Assembly (NCBI GenBank): GCA_951799445.1
Contig: OX637288.1
Span: 8,930,501-8,994,500, forward strand
Reading direction: 5' to 3'
DNA: 64,000 bases
DNA from: Pseudisothecium myosuroides
Taxonomy: Eukaryota > Streptophyta > Bryopsida > Hypnales > Lembophyllaceae
The position numbers and the translations under genes are program-made. Shown piece by piece: positions 22,044 to 34,528 of the stretch; the stretch's first letter is position 1, and every line of letters begins with the position of its first letter. Under the pieces are notes generated by a model, which saw only the letters and a program-made list of their open reading frames with translations, was not told where the DNA came from and searched no databases.

Positions 22044-25000
22044 TTATACCTTTTGCTGTGACGCTTGTGTAGTCTCCACGAAAGCGTCCTTCGCCACGAC
22101 GGCCGGCTCTAGAATGTGAATCTCTAGCAGGTCCGCATCTGAGATGACAACGTCATCTGCCACCGGTGTGAGAGACGTGGACGGTCCAAGGTCCAAGACG
22201 GACATGAGAGTAGTGCTTTCCATGGGATTTCTGTGATCACTTTCCACAAGACCAGGCACAGGCTGAGCAGTAGGATTCACAGGTTCAGTGACGGGTGGAG
22301 AAACACATTCTACAATATTTGCAGTGCCTGCATGTCAAGAATGTACAAGGAAATATTTGTAAGAAATCCGTATATTAGAGCCTCATAAAATGAGATATAA
22401 ATACATGAATGAACTGCAAAATGTATGAACTCCATGGTTCAGTCCACTAGAAGTTCCGTTTTAGCAAAATGATTGTAGTCTCTCCAAAACGACTACAACT
22501 ACATACAACTACATACAACCTATGGCAAAAATCAGCTCGAGTCGAGCTAAACTGTACAAGTGACATCGAGTGATTATTGAGGAGCACCTGCGCCCAAGTC
22601 CTGGCTAGGCACCGCGGGACTTTGCAGATCTAACTGCGCTGGCTGTTCGACCGGAAGCTGCTCGTCAGCACCTCCCGCGACTGGAAGGTTTGGAGCCGCC
22701 GGCGCGTCGGCAGGAGCCGCCTCTGCGTCAGCTGATGATGGCGGGGGCGGAGGGGGAATAGGAGGTGGGTGCAAAGGAAGTGCCGGGACAGCAAACTCAG
22801 GGAGACCCAGAGGTTCCAATGGAGCCACATCGCTTGATAAGGGAGGCAAACCTTCAAGCAGCAGCTGCGGCCTCGGCGTCGGGGGCTCAAATGAGGAGAG
22901 TGGTCTTGCACCCCTCAAATGATTGATAATCGAGTCCAGCTTGTCGGTGTTGTTTGCAGAATCCACTAACATGTACGTCTGAAATTTATCCATCCTCGTG
23001 TTCTGCTGATACTGGAATTTTATATTCGCCTCGCGGTCCTCTAATTGTCTCCTCTCCAACTCTGCGAACCTCTGCTCCATGTATTCGTCCCGTTTGGATA
23101 ATCTTCTTTTCTTTGGCGTGACGGCGAACAAAGGCGTGCTTGAGGGCTGCTCCTCTTGCACATGACCGCTCGAGGTCGACGACCCCCGATGTTCAGTCGG
23201 AGTGGGAGGAACCGGAGTGCTGGCGTCCACCACAAGTTGCTCGTCTAGCACCTGCTGGACATAGTAGTCCTGCTCGTCGCCTTCGTTGTCAGAGAGGACT
23301 TCGGGCTCTGCAGTTGGCACCCTCTCGCGTCGCCCAGTGGATGGCGAATCCCAGGGTGAGTGTTTCCTCTTGCGCGACGACGATGGAGTCGTTTGAGACA
23401 CCAGAGGCTTCTTGCGCGAAGTCGCCGGCACCTTATACCCCCCCTCTAGAAAGTCGGCCCTGTCTAGTTTCATGGCCGCTAAGGAAATATCATTCCAGAA
23501 CCCCGTATCGTTGGTAATTCCAGCCGCCCAGACGTTCACAGAACTCATCTGTACATTAAGAAATTAACACAGGACGTCAGATTCGAGAATACAGAGTGGC
23601 TTCAGCTCAATTCAAGCTAAACCCCTCGATGATTCAGGACGAGTCCAGCTAATTTGTTCCATAACGAATCGGATCATCCAGGAGTCACACTTATCGCAAC
23701 AGAAGGAAACACTACAAACGGATGTGGTACATCAGCTCAATTTGAGCTGATTGAGCTGTAGGGAACTTACCACTGCTGCACAGGTCACTTTTCCTCCTGC
23801 AAAGACGGAGAACACGCTCATTTCGGGAGAGCAGAACTTCTTTATCACCCACAAATAAAATTCCATACAAAGCTCCGTGTTGTAGAGACGGAATTCCAAC
23901 TCGTTGTACCCCCGGGGCTTATTGAAAGTATCAGTGTCTGGAGCCAGAAACAACTCCGGAATGTCGCCTCCCCTCGTACACGCCGGACTCGTCAAAAACG
24001 TCAACAGCACTTTGTCGTGTGACTTTGCCTTGGCGAATGCCATGTCCCCCATCCGCTCGTACTGTGCCGGTATGTAGTCCGCGAAGGTGCACTTGTACTT
24101 GCTGAGGACATCGTTGTTCTCAACGAAGGCGATCACCTGCGTCTGCTCCTACATGTCTGCGCATATGAAAAGCCAGGCCGGGATGTCCTCAAATTTCGGC
24201 TACTGCTTCCCTCTTAAAGACACGATGACAGTGTTGAAGTATGGAATTGCGATTGTCCCGTCCTTCTTCGAAAGCACCCCCGGAATGTACCGGAAATCGA
24301 TAACACCCAGACCGAGATCTCCAGGGCTGTCAATTGTCCACGCACCCCTTGGCCACTGAGCGTGCTGGTCTTTTGCGATGTCGTATGGTGCGTAGTGCGC
24401 CACTGCCAATGGCGGGAAAAAATTCTTCCGTTGACTTAAGAAGACTTTGAAGAACTCGGCTGCCTGGTCCGAAATTTGTTCCGTGGACTTGTTCTTCGAT
24501 TTCTTCTGCTTCACATCGGAGAAGAAGGCCTCCCCGGGCCGCTCCAAGAGTACATTCAACGTGGCGGAGGTGATGTTGTACTTCTTCTTGAAGTCCTTCC
24601 ACTTGTCCTGGACAGGCTCCCCCACCGCATTCAGCAGACCCAATGTCGGATCAATCTTGTTCAACTCCTTCTTCACGAACGCCTTTCGTTTGCGCCTCTC
24701 AATCCAATCCTTCGAAGCGTAACAGCTTTCAAGAACTGACGATGACAGCTTAATCGTCACCTTCGGGTGAGGATACATCCTCTTATCACCATCTCTAAAC
24801 AAAATGTGGTTGGCTAGCACAATGAGGTCTTCGTTCGTGAGATTTCCGAAGAACTTGAAGAATTCCTTGTTTAGCATCCCGTTCTCGATTTTCTAGGACG
24901 ATCTGACATTGAATTTCTTCAAGGAGTCCGCGTCAATGAGCTCACCATGCGCAGCACTGGAGATGACCTCGCTCCAGAGATTGAACACCTCTGCAAGAGC

Positions 25001-25258
25001 GGTGATGAGCCTAATCTCATTCGTGATGGAGGTGTTGCCTTTTGAGTCTTTGGCTTTGGACTTCTGATGCGATTTCGTAACGTCAATCATAGAGAAACGC
25101 ATCTGCATGGCCTTAGTGAATTCCTGCATATAGAACGGGAAACCAACGTCAGGATCCTTGTTAGCTCGATTCGAGCTGATCTGCGACAAGGTAATGACCA
25201 TGCAGTCAACAACTAATTCACAGTAGCCAGCATAGCGTAGTTCAGCTCGACTCGAGTT
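21832..25258. repeat. Palindrome cluster I: six copies of AGCTCGANTCGAGCT
   Basis: Copies start at 21832, 22534, 23604, 23734, 25163 and 25244. All lie downstream of, or in introns of, the methyltransferase-like gene, except the one at 25163, which falls inside the exon if the CAG acceptor just after 25180 is used. Copies 23604 and 23734 have lost one or both TCGA CpGs by transitions. Confidence 0.9.
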
Positions 25259-26338
25259 GAATCACTTACCGTCCATTTCTTCTTGTTTTCGAATGCAGCT
25301 TTAGTGCGCCTCGCGTTGCTGATAGCTCCGGCTTCTGTGTCCTCTTTTGGGTTGTGCGGTGACCCCATCTCCTCCCAGACATTTCGGGCGCCCAATATGT
25401 TAGTGGCCCACGACGGCTGAATCGCTTGGAAATGGTTGACTCTGTTGAAGTAGGCCGAAATAAAACGGAGTGTCTTGTTGTCCTCAGTCCATGCTATGTA
25501 GCAATTCCAGGTTTTGAAGTCCTTGATCATGGCCGGATCAATGTTGAACTTTGGGTCCTCCATTAGCTTGCTAGCCCAGACACTGTGCTGGCCGTTGATG
25601 ATGTAGAATTCCCCGTCCTTGATCTCGGTCCACGAGTCGTCCCCTTCCCTGACTAGCTTCTTCGTCGGCATGACGCAGAGCGTTTGCCGGTGACTGTGAT
25701 CGGGCATATTACAGAGATAGTGCATCAAGCCTTCAATGATAGTCTGTTCCTTGCTCCGGATATTTAATGATGCCGGAGCCTAGATCAGCTTGTCAATGGT
25801 GAGCTCCTTCTTCTCCATCTTGTAGAGAAACACATCTGCGCAGGTCTTCCAAAAATTCTTATACGCCTCGTTTGACTCCTCGTAGTCCGGGTTCCGGTTT
25901 GTCTGCAGCGACTCTGGGACGATATTCATGTCCTGGCTTATATCGTCTACACCAGAGTGCTCTCCAGTTTTCTCAGCTATTTTTGCCGCTGATGTGCTAG
26001 CCAAATTGCTCTTCGCAACTAGAACGTTTGGAGTTTCCGTCGGCTGCTTGTTGCGCGTGCCCCTTCGGGATGTCTGCCCTTGGATCTGGTTGTCAATAGA
26101 CACCTGACTGGGCCCCTGGCTTCTGGCGTTCAGTGAGACGGTCCTAGCAGCCTTGCTCTGACGATCGATCTGAATTTTTGTTCTGAGCACCGCAAAGTCC
26201 TGGAAGAGACCTCTAATTTTTGCGCAAAGCCTACGACTAGTGAGAGGCTCTCCGTCTGGTTTCTGGAAGTACTTCTCGTTCACCTTTGTGGGCGCTGGAT
26301 TACCCACCCTTGGTAATCGAGCGAACACCGACCAGGTT
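22044..26338 (-). pseudogene. ParB-like / DNA-methyltransferase-like fusion gene of a mobile element, four in-frame TAGs
   Basis: Exons in transcription order are about 26338-25270, 25180-23771, 23548-22588 and 22327-22044 (TAA). Phases agree at every junction. The first exon has a low-complexity basic region. It then has a ParB/sulfiredoxin-like segment, with DGEFYIINGQHSVWASKLM as the core. The second exon has a middle domain and, at its end, FCSPEMSVFSVFAGGKVTC, which resembles a SAM-binding FxGxG motif. It lies where the gene at 1-1.5 kb has VLDCTASTGA. The third exon is disordered, with basic RKRK and KKRR patches, a coiled-coil-like stretch and a polyproline run. TAG codons at 25780, 24893, 24200 and 24149 interrupt the frame, yet there is no frameshift over 3.7 kb of coding sequence. 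Fused ParB-methyltransferase proteins are known from phages and plasmids. Here the setting is a spliced plant gene. Its 5' exons are not certain and may include 31298-31994. Confidence 0.6.
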
Positions 26339-28649
26339 CTATACCTTTATCCACAATTTTTAATATATGGGGGTGATGTGAGCGCGGTCCACTATGCCTT
26401 CCAAGCAATGGATCTTTTTTGCTAACGTTTCCTAAGTGTCGTGGATGGCAGCGAATAATTAGAATGCATGTAGTAACTCACAAGGTAACTGCAATGCTCA
26501 GGGTAATGGTAAAATTCTAACTCCCTAACTATCTATCCTATGTCGGGGGTAGACTGAGTAGTTGGCGTCATTTCTAACGTCCCTAACTATGTAAAAAGAG
26601 GAACCCCTATGTTCCTTCCATGAACCTCTAAGACTATCGTGGGATTTTAAGACTCCACCGAGAAGTTCTACTCTAAAGACTAACTCTAAAGTTTAACTCT
26701 TACTCTAATCTTCAACCTCTAAATGAAACTCTAGGTTTTTACTCCTAATTTAACTCTGAAATTTATCCTCGGAATTTAACCCTAGGTTTAACTTTTAACT
26801 CTAAGTTTTTACTTCTAAATCAACTTCGACTCCTAACTTCCAAGTTTTAACCTTCTAGGGTAATTCTAAGTTTCACTTCTAATTCTATGTCATTATCTCT
26901 AAACTACTCTAAGATTTACCCTCTAAAGGTAACTCTAACTTTTCACTTTTTACTGTAGATTTTTTACTCCTAATTTAACTCTAGGTTTTTTACTTTTAAT
27001 CCTAAATTTTTACTTCTAAAATCAATCCCCAATTTTAACCTCTAGGTTTGACTCTAAGTTTTCACTTTGACTCTAGATTTCTACTAACTCTAAAATTTTA
27101 CTTCTACGTCTAACTTTTAACTTCTACTTTTAGCTTTTTACTCTCACTTTTTACTCCCCTAATTGACTCTAAAATTTAACCTTTAAGTTTAATCTAAACT
27201 TTTGACTTTTGACTTTTGACTTCTACTTCCAAATTTAATCCTATCGTTTTAATCCTAGATTAGCTCTAAATGTTATCCTCCTAAATTTAATTCCAACTTT
27301 AACTCTAGGGCTTTGACTTCTAATTTTAGCTCTATTTTTAACTCAACAATCTACTTCCTAAGTGGATTCTACTTGTGACTTCTACTTCCTACTCTACTTT
27401 TTACTTCCCAAAGTTAACTCTCACTTTTGGCTTTTGAATTTTAACTTCCCTAATTAAAATCTTAATTTAATCCTAGGTTTTTAACTCGCTAATTGATCTT
27501 TAATTTTTTATCCTAAATCCTCCCTCTAATCTAATCCTAATTTCCGTCCATTGTTTCTTGTGGTTCCCTTTTAATTAAAATTCCTCCGTTCTACCCCCTA
27601 CCGCTTAACTTAGCCTAACGCGGTCAGTTTACGGTCAAATCTTAATTATAAGATGTTTTCGGAAACCTCTATTCCTAATCTATCAACTTTTGAATCTAAA
27701 CTTCTAATTCGCGCTAATCTCGGATGCTAATCACGCTCTAAGGGCTGATTAGGAAAATAAGTGCTAATTAGGGAAAAACGACTAGGATTAGTTTAGTGAC
27801 CCACCTCGTTACTGCTAGTGTCGGAAATGACGTCATCCCTGTCCACATGCGCGTCCTCGTGCTCCATGGTGGCCACTCGCGGTTGTCTTCTTTTATTTTT
27901 GTGCTATGGTCTTTATTTATTTTATTTTTTTCAAGGCCCACGGCTTAAGTTGTAGAAAAGAAAACGTTACAAGTATGATGGTCTAACCCTTTCCCCCCAT
28001 TTCCTTCTTCTTTTCTTTCTCTCCTCCTCTTCCTTCTACTCTTGAACTATTCCACCAACCGTGGTGATGGTGGTCTTACGCTCTAGTCTCAAACTTCGTG
28101 AAGTTTTAAATGAGCCTCCTACCTTCTTACGCAACTTTGCTTTGTGTCATCCTAATCCTCCTCCCAACGGTTGCAAGGAGTTCTTCTAGATTTCCTACCT
28201 AATCTCCTAGCTAGGCACTATTTATCGTCTCTCTCCTCTCCACTCCTATAACACATCCTTCCCCCTAATTTCCTTCCATTGTGTGTAGGTGTGAGTGGTG
28301 AAACAAATTTGTGTGCAGGTACGGTGGTGCTCCGCTCTTTTCTCCCTTCTCCCTTTTTGGTTTAGACCCTAATCCTACTCCTTCCCTAGCTAGTAATAGG
28401 TTAGTCCCACATTTTTGTGGTATTTTAGGTCTGATTTTTGAGTTAGTTTGAGAGACCCCAAAAAATCAGAACCCAAAAAGACCAAAAAACTTTGAGTTCA
28501 AAAAGAAGAGCGACCGATTTGGCTGGGTGCTGGACCCCAAGCCTGCCCACCACCTCCCGGCTGGCTGGCTTCCGGCTGGCTGGCTGGGCTGGTCAATTAA
28601 TTAAAAATAATTAATTAATTTTTTAATATGTTTTTTTTTTTTTTTTGGC

Positions 28650-28870
28650 TCCCGATGGTGCTGCTGTAGCTGGTCCTGATGTGCTGCTGTATGCTGGTCC
28701 TGATGTCGCTGCTGTATGCTGGTTTTCCGGCTAGGCTAAAAACTGGATTTCCGGCTAGGCTAAAAAGACTGGAATTTTTTGCTAAGGCTATCTAAGACTG
28801 GATTTTTGTTAAGGCTAAAAAGACTGGATTTTTGCTAAGGCTATTTTAAGACTGAGTTTTTGCTAAGGCT
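28650..28870. repeat. Short degenerate tandem repeats
   Basis: Three units of CTGCTGTATGCTGGTCCTGA type are followed by five or six units of GACTGGATTTTTGCTAAGGC type. A poly-T tract is next to them. Confidence 0.8.
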
Positions 28871-29169
28871 AATGGGGGAAATAACCGTCGGGGGTACTAA
28901 ACTTACTAAGACCTTGGAAACAACTAACTACCTAAAACTTTTGAAGACACTACTCTAGACAAATGCAAAAAACCCTACATATCTTGGAAGCTAAACTCTG
29001 GAGGTTTCCACAAAGGTCTTGGAAACTAGACTTTGGAACTAAACACGGGGTAGATGCAAAGCTTCGTCGTCAAATTGGGTTTAACACCAACTTTAGGACT
29101 TCTTGACACCCCGGGGGTTCAAAGCTCCGCCGTCTACACTTTTAACACACGCTTTAGGACTCTACTTTG

Positions 29170-29600
29170 TCACTAGTTCAAAGCTTCGCCGTTTCCCAGG
29201 GGGGTCCACACAAGGGGAGAGACTTTAGAAGAGGGAAAACTAACTTTAAAAGAAAACACACACACAGGGTCAAAGCTTCGCCGTCCCGGAGGGAGGTCCA
29301 CACAAGGGGAGAGACTTTAGAAGAGGGAAAACTAAACTTTAAAAGAAAACACACACACAGGGTCAAAGCTTCGCCGTCCCGGAGGGAGGTCCACACAAGG
29401 GGAGAGACTTTAGAAGAGGGAAAACTAAACTTTAAAAGAAAACACACACACAGGGTCAAAGCTTCGCCGTCCCGGGGGGGGGTCCACTCAACAAGGAGAA
29501 GATTAGAAGAGGGTTTGGAAGAAATTTAGCAACACATGTACAAGGAGGTCCAAAGCTTCGCCGTCCCGGAGGGGGGTCCACTCAACAAAGGGAATATTAG
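29170..29600. repeat. 93-bp minisatellite
   Basis: AAAGCTTCGCCG recurs at 29180, 29272, 29365, 29458 and 29552, with related shorter copies at 29058 and 29119. The central units are nearly identical and include an (AC)n run. Because 93 is divisible by three, all frames that are open in one unit stay open. I do not take the 120-residue frame as a gene. Confidence 0.9.
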
Positions 29601-31297
29601 AAGAGGGTGTAAGAAAAAACTACAAAGGAAAAGAAAACTGGCAAGTTAGATCACGTGGCAACACAACGCTCACACGCTAAAGGCCCCCCAAAGCGGCATC
29701 GCCAAGGTACGGTGGGGGGTGACTTTAGGATTAGTGCAAGATACAAAACAAAAGACTCTTAACTTCACAAGTTAGATCATGTCACGTACAAGGGGGAGAG
29801 AGAGGCTCTCCAACTACAACAAAGTACAAAAACACTGCACAAAGAGTACACAAAGCAAGGTAGAAGGACCCCCAAGGACCTTCAAAGCTTGAAAATAAGC
29901 AACAATGGAGCCAAAAGTGCTCCGAAAACACCGTAGAGGTTTTTGGCTTGAAACGCCAAAATATCCAAAATAACTTGGACCCACGGACCCAAAACAAGAA
30001 TTGGGGGTGTTTTAGAGAGAGAAATGGGGCCCTTATATAGGTTTCCCAAGGGCTCACCCCTCTCTCTAAAGCTCTAAGGTAACCTTATCAACGGGGATTT
30101 TCATCCTCATCCTCAAAGATTTTCATCCTACATCCTAAATTTCTACTTCTACCATCTATGCTGGACCAACATCCTAACTCTTGGAGATTAGCTCCAATCG
30201 CCGAACGGATTGCGCCGTTGGATCCAGAACGCCGTGTTTAGTCCAAAATCCCCCTACCCCCCGTACCGAGGCCAAAAACCCATCGTAGACTAATTTAGTT
30301 TAAAAACCAAATCGTGGTAAAATCCTAGATCTTGGGGGTCTCCTATTTTGAGAAATGTGAATAGCCTAGGGTCTCCGGTAGGTGCGAGAGAGTCGGGAAG
30401 GACTTTTGGTTGACTTCGTTTCGCCATCGTATGGTCCCGGAATGCCGGTCAACGTGGTGGGGACCCCGCCACGTGGTTAATTCCCGAGGAATCTCGCCGG
30501 TTCGGGTACTTGCCGCTATCGGAATGTCGTGAAACTTCACGGAGCGCATTATTAACATAAAACAAGCTAGTCTAATTTTTAGTGAGATTTTATTGTAACC
30601 TGGGTAATTTCCATGAAATTCCCGTTGGAGGTTAGGAGGATTGACCACCCGGAAAAAGGTTCTTCTGCAAGTTGGAAGATGCCGGGATTTTTCACGTGAC
30701 CTCTCAGGGAGTCGCATGAAAGACGTGCGGGTGTGTTTCCGTACCTGGCACGATTGGTCAATGGAGATTCAAAACTGGCCATCTCCTCGAATTAGCGACG
30801 GTGCGGGAATCTTCTGCAGGTGGAGGAATCTTGGCGAACCGATTTCGCCGTTGGATTCCTGGCATGGGATTCACCCTAGAACACCATCCTTGGGCTGTAG
30901 ATTCCTCCACGGGCCCGGTCTTGCGTGAGTGGCTCCTGCATGCTAACAATCGGGATTTTGGGAATTCGTCGATCTAATGGGGAATTCTAAATCTAACTCT
31001 AGGACCCGACCTAGTGGCCTCGCTGTGGATCCCTCGGACCGACCTAGCCATGAATCGCCACATTCATGGTGGGATTTAGCCCTTTTGGGGCTGTGTGACT
31101 CGAATCCTCCAACTCTAACCTTTCCGTTATTTCTATACTATTTTTAGGCAAGGTTTGGGGGATTCTAAGTAAGAAACACAAATCTAGACCAAATACTATA
31201 ATGGGTATGACACAACCCTATTTCGGTTCTACACTCTTTTTATGGATTTTTCTATATTTTTATCAACTTTAAATTGCAAATTTCCAAAAAAATAATT

Positions 31298-31765
31298 CTA
31301 CGAGTCCCAAGTGACAAATTGGGAGCTCACAACCTTCTCCTCCAATTCCTTAATCTCATCCTGGAACGATGTCGTCGACAGGGACTCCATGAAATGGGTC
31401 ACGTGGAAGGGAATCAGACGAGAGTCAAAATGTAGCGTGAAGTTGTATTGCTTGTCTGCTGGAAGGTCGTTCTGGGTTGTTATACAGTGGACCTTGATGG
31501 TGGGGAAGACGTTCTCCACAACGTCTTTTATTCGTTCGTCATATGAGAGAGGGAGGTAGGTGTCCATCCCTTTATATTTCACGGCGAAGCAGATTTGCTC
31601 AGAGCATGGGATCATCAGGAGAGTCCAGCTATCCACCTTCTCTGGAAACACGAACTCCCAGTATTCTCCGTCATTGAGAAAGTCATCTCCTTCCCCTTCG
31701 TCTTCCACTCGCTGGACCTCGGACTTCTTGTAGTAGTGCGCGAGTTTCTCGACCTGACTCTCCAT
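31298..31765 (-). CDS. Unknown acidic protein or 5' exon of the methyltransferase-like gene
   Basis: The frame follows a clear acceptor (TTCTGCAG) and starts MESQVEKLAHYYKK two bases into the exon. It has 155 residues. Features are an acidic patch DEGEGDDF, WEFVFPEKVDSWTLL and FAVKYKGMDTYLPL, and a Leu/Glu-rich end (EIKELEEKV) that may be a coiled coil. A GTGAGC donor lies just after EEKV, before the TAG at 31298. The intron before the exon contains a copy of the 15-bp palindrome, which ties this exon to the element genes at 22-26 and 43-46 kb. No known domain was recognised. It could be a separate gene of the same element. Confidence 0.45.
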   Translation of the reverse strand: MESQVEKLAHYYKKSEVQRVEDEGEGDDFLNDGEYWEFVFPEKVDSWTLLMIPCSEQICFAVKYKGMDTYLPLSYDERIKDVVENVFPTIKVHCITTQNDLPADKQYNFTLHFDSRLIPFHVTHFMESLSTTSFQDEIKELEEKVVSSQFVTWDS

Positions 31766-31807
31766 CCTGCAGAATGACAACCATTGCTTAGCTTTAAAGA
31801 CGATGCT

Positions 31808-32674
31808 AGCTCGAATCGAGCTGAATATTCAACCTCACAGTTGCCACACATTGTTCCTCAAAAATTTCCAGTTCCTTGAATGCCAGACCCCTCGTTCTGC
31901 ACTTGCTTCTACCCTGCCGTTCCATTAGCTTGAATCGAGCTGACTTCTTTCTAGCTGCCCTATTCATGTCTGTCTTTCGCATTCGCCTTGTCATTTAGCT
32001 TATTACGGATTTGGCCTTTTTTCTGTATCTTTTTTTTTCTAAGAATATGATGTTTTCAGCTCGATTCAAGCTTCCGTGTTCAACTCTTCTTTTGTTTTCA
32101 TGTTCTTCCCGTTTCATGTATTTAGCTCGAATCGAGCTGACAGGGTGGGCTCTTTTGATTTAACCGCTAGTCGAGGTTCATAGCCACCTTCTTACTTCTT
32201 GTTTAGTTAGTTCTTCATTCTTTTTAATTGATTTGTTTCTGTTTAACCCTTAATTCGAGTTATTTTCCTCTTCAGCTCGAGTCGAGCTAAATCTCTCCAT
32301 GTCCCTCGGCGTGCATTTGTCCGTTTGGCTCTTTTTTTGCTTCGTTTTATGTTCAGCACTTTGCTGACTTCCTATCCCCAATTTATATTTTGTTAATATT
32401 TTACAGTGTTGTACTCCTAGCTCGATTCGAGCTTACTTATTTTGGTTTTTTTACTATTTATTATTTATAATCTTTTTTTCTTTTAGCTCGAGTTGAGCTA
32501 AATGGGTGGTTTTTTATATCTTTGCTTCAAATTAGCTCGATTCGAGTTGATTTTCAGGGTGTCCTGGCTTTTATATGGGCGTGATCTGTGTTTTTATGCC
32601 AGGTTTTGTTGATTTTAGCTCGAGTCGAGCTAATTTCATAAATTAGGTTACTGAAATTTAGCTCGGCTCGAGCT
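31808..32674. repeat. Palindrome cluster II: ten copies of AGCTCGANTCGAGCT
   Basis: Copies start at 31808, 31927, 32058, 32124, 32274, 32419, 32485, 32534, 32617 and 32660. Spacing is irregular (43-150 bp). Most extend to TTAGCTCGA N TCGAGCTAA. The sequence between copies is unrelated from one to the next, so only the 15-19 bp core is kept. Confidence 0.95.
31839..31994 (-). CDS. Possible first exon, basic peptide, with a palindrome inside the coding sequence
   Basis: An ATG opens a very basic peptide (MTRRMRKTDMNRAARKK) running 52 codons to a GTGAGG donor at 31838. The degenerate palindrome at 31927 lies inside it and encodes part of KSARFKL. The phase at the donor does not match MESQ in the next exon, so the join is unsure. 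The peptide may be a short upstream open frame in the 5' UTR. Confidence 0.3.
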
Positions 32675-34270
32675 AAATGTGCTTCGAGCTACACTCTTTG
32701 AAGCAGGGGGGTCCTAGAACAGGGGTATCGACACAAACCCTACACAGACCCTGCACAGACCCTACAGACTTGAAGTACAATTAACCCCAATCGTAACCAG
32801 ACCCTACAGACATGACAAACCAGAACCCCAGCACAATCCTGAATGTGAATCCTAAACACAACTTGCGTAATCCAAGCACATGCCATAATCCTTCTATAGG
32901 CAAAAATTTAAAATCATATCACCACCACTATTACATTCACGTTTTCATTTGGACCTAAAGAACTGAACCAGGATCAAATTCAGAGCTTTTGGTACTAATA
33001 GAACCCACAGTCACACAGATCTATGGCATTACCACACATGAGAACTAAAATGTCTTCGAATGCAGCCTTTACTAAGCCCTCAAGCCCTAATCACCTACAT
33101 TCCTTATGAAGCCTACTAACTGCAAGCATTCCAGCAACATGAAACTGTAGAAACCTTAAGAACGTATACTTTTCAACAACAATCTTAGCCAACTGCAAAC
33201 TCTGGAATTTGTAAATGCATTTCCAACAAACAATCTTGAAGAAGCCAATCAAGCAAAGCACAATTCAAGAGCAATTCACAATTGAGGAGAACAAACTCAC
33301 CGTAAACTCCACGATACTTCTTCCCTCGACCCGGCTTCACGAGACGGCTTCACGAGATCAAAATCGGATACAAATCCAGTAGTCGTCACTGCAGGCTACA
33401 ACACCAAACAGAAAGTTAGTCATCGCTTCTAATGAGGTCCTCAACACGGCTCTAAAGTTGTGACTGACAGGGAACTCCCACATTCAGGGTAAGCAAACCT
33501 CAGCCAGACGAAGGCTCACTGGAACATGCTGCTGGACTCAATCAGACCCCTTGATTTTACAATTGCAACGACTGGAAAAGCAAAATAAAGAAGATCGCAC
33601 TGAACCCTAAAACACGTCCCCATTCATAACTTGCTGAATGCAAGCTCAACCTCCCGCCACCACAACCTCCACCCAAAACAAATTTTAATACAAAATAGCA
33701 AGTACTGGAGATGAGAGTAACAGAGGAAAAAAGAGGGAAAAAATCAAGATGGGAAGCCCCTCACCAAGCTGTCACCGCGACCCTAAACCTCCGTCCTCGC
33801 ACTCCAACTTCGAAACAACAGTCTGTCACCGCGATGAAGAAGCTTCGACGCACCAAGCTGTCACCGTCAGAAAGAAGCTCCGTCGTCAGCTCAGAAGCTC
33901 AAATCGCGCCTAAACCTCCGTCGTCGCACTGGCGCTGCAGGTTTCCAAAATCTAACGGAATCCACGCTCCTCAATCACTCATGCGCGCGCGCAAACAGGG
34001 AGAAACGACAAGCTAGAATTCAATCTCAAGAACCGCTAAGCACAGACGGGAGAAAATTACGCTAACGAAAGTGAGCGCCAAACCCTAACCACGAATCTAC
34101 AAAATCCTAGCCCTCTTCCCGATTCACACTAGATATCCGGTTGATACCCGCCCGACCACGATTGATCCCCTACTTGTAACCGGTTCTCAATACCCGCCTT
34201 CTCCATTGATAACCGGCCCTGAACCACACCAAGCCCAAACGTTGCCCTAAACTCTAGTAGCTTCACCCTA
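32675..34270. other. Gene-free stretch, possible old promoter and 5' leader
   Basis: Base composition changes sharply at about 32700 after the palindrome cluster. The segment carries short repeats (ACCCTACACAGACCCTGC near 32740; CGGCTTCACGAGA twice near 33340) and a GC-rich block at 33740-34000. It resembles the leader regions upstream of the OSB-like genes in composition only. No coding exon is supported. Confidence 0.4.
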
Positions 34271-34528
34271 CTACACAAAATAGTGAAATTAGGTTGCCCA
34301 TTACAAATTTCTTGACAGCCTACACTATAAAAACATTTATTGTTCCTCGACAAGAATAGATTACTTCGGAATTAAGTATTGTTGTAATTGGGACTGATGA
34401 ACCTCCATATAATATACAAACAAAAAGATTTGTAGAAAGATTTGTTGACTTTAATTTCTTGTAAAGTAATTTTCTGGAAGTACAGCAACCTAATTGTCAA
34501 GGCAATTTAGTTTCACTATTTTGTGTAG
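34271..34528. mobile_element. 258-bp MITE with about 30-bp terminal inverted repeats
   Basis: The left end CTACACAAAATAGTGAAATT is matched by the inverted right end, which ends TTTCACTATTTTGTGTAG. A further GGCAAC / GGCAATT match lies inside. No clear target duplication was found, so the superfamily is undecided. Confidence 0.65.

Larger units (their letters stand above)
26339..31297. other. 5-kb gene-free block of low-complexity DNA and minisatellites
   Basis: 26620-27560 is pyrimidine-rich and made of degenerate TAACTCTAAGTTTTTACTTC units. 27830-28640 holds C/T-rich DNA. 28650-28870 has CTGCTGTATGCTGGTCC and GCTAAGGCTAAAAAGACTGG repeats. 29170-29600 is a 93-bp array. 29640-31290 is mixed unique-looking sequence with open frames that show no domain. 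It may be a long intron of the methyltransferase-like gene or a nested insertion. I could not find its ends. Confidence 0.5.

Noticed and set aside
29167..29529. 120-residue repetitive protein
   Set aside because: Produced by the 93-bp minisatellite. There is no sign of selection on codons.
31808..32674. CRISPR-like array
   Set aside because: The repeats are 15-bp palindromes with irregular 43-150 bp spacing in a plant nuclear context. No cas genes.
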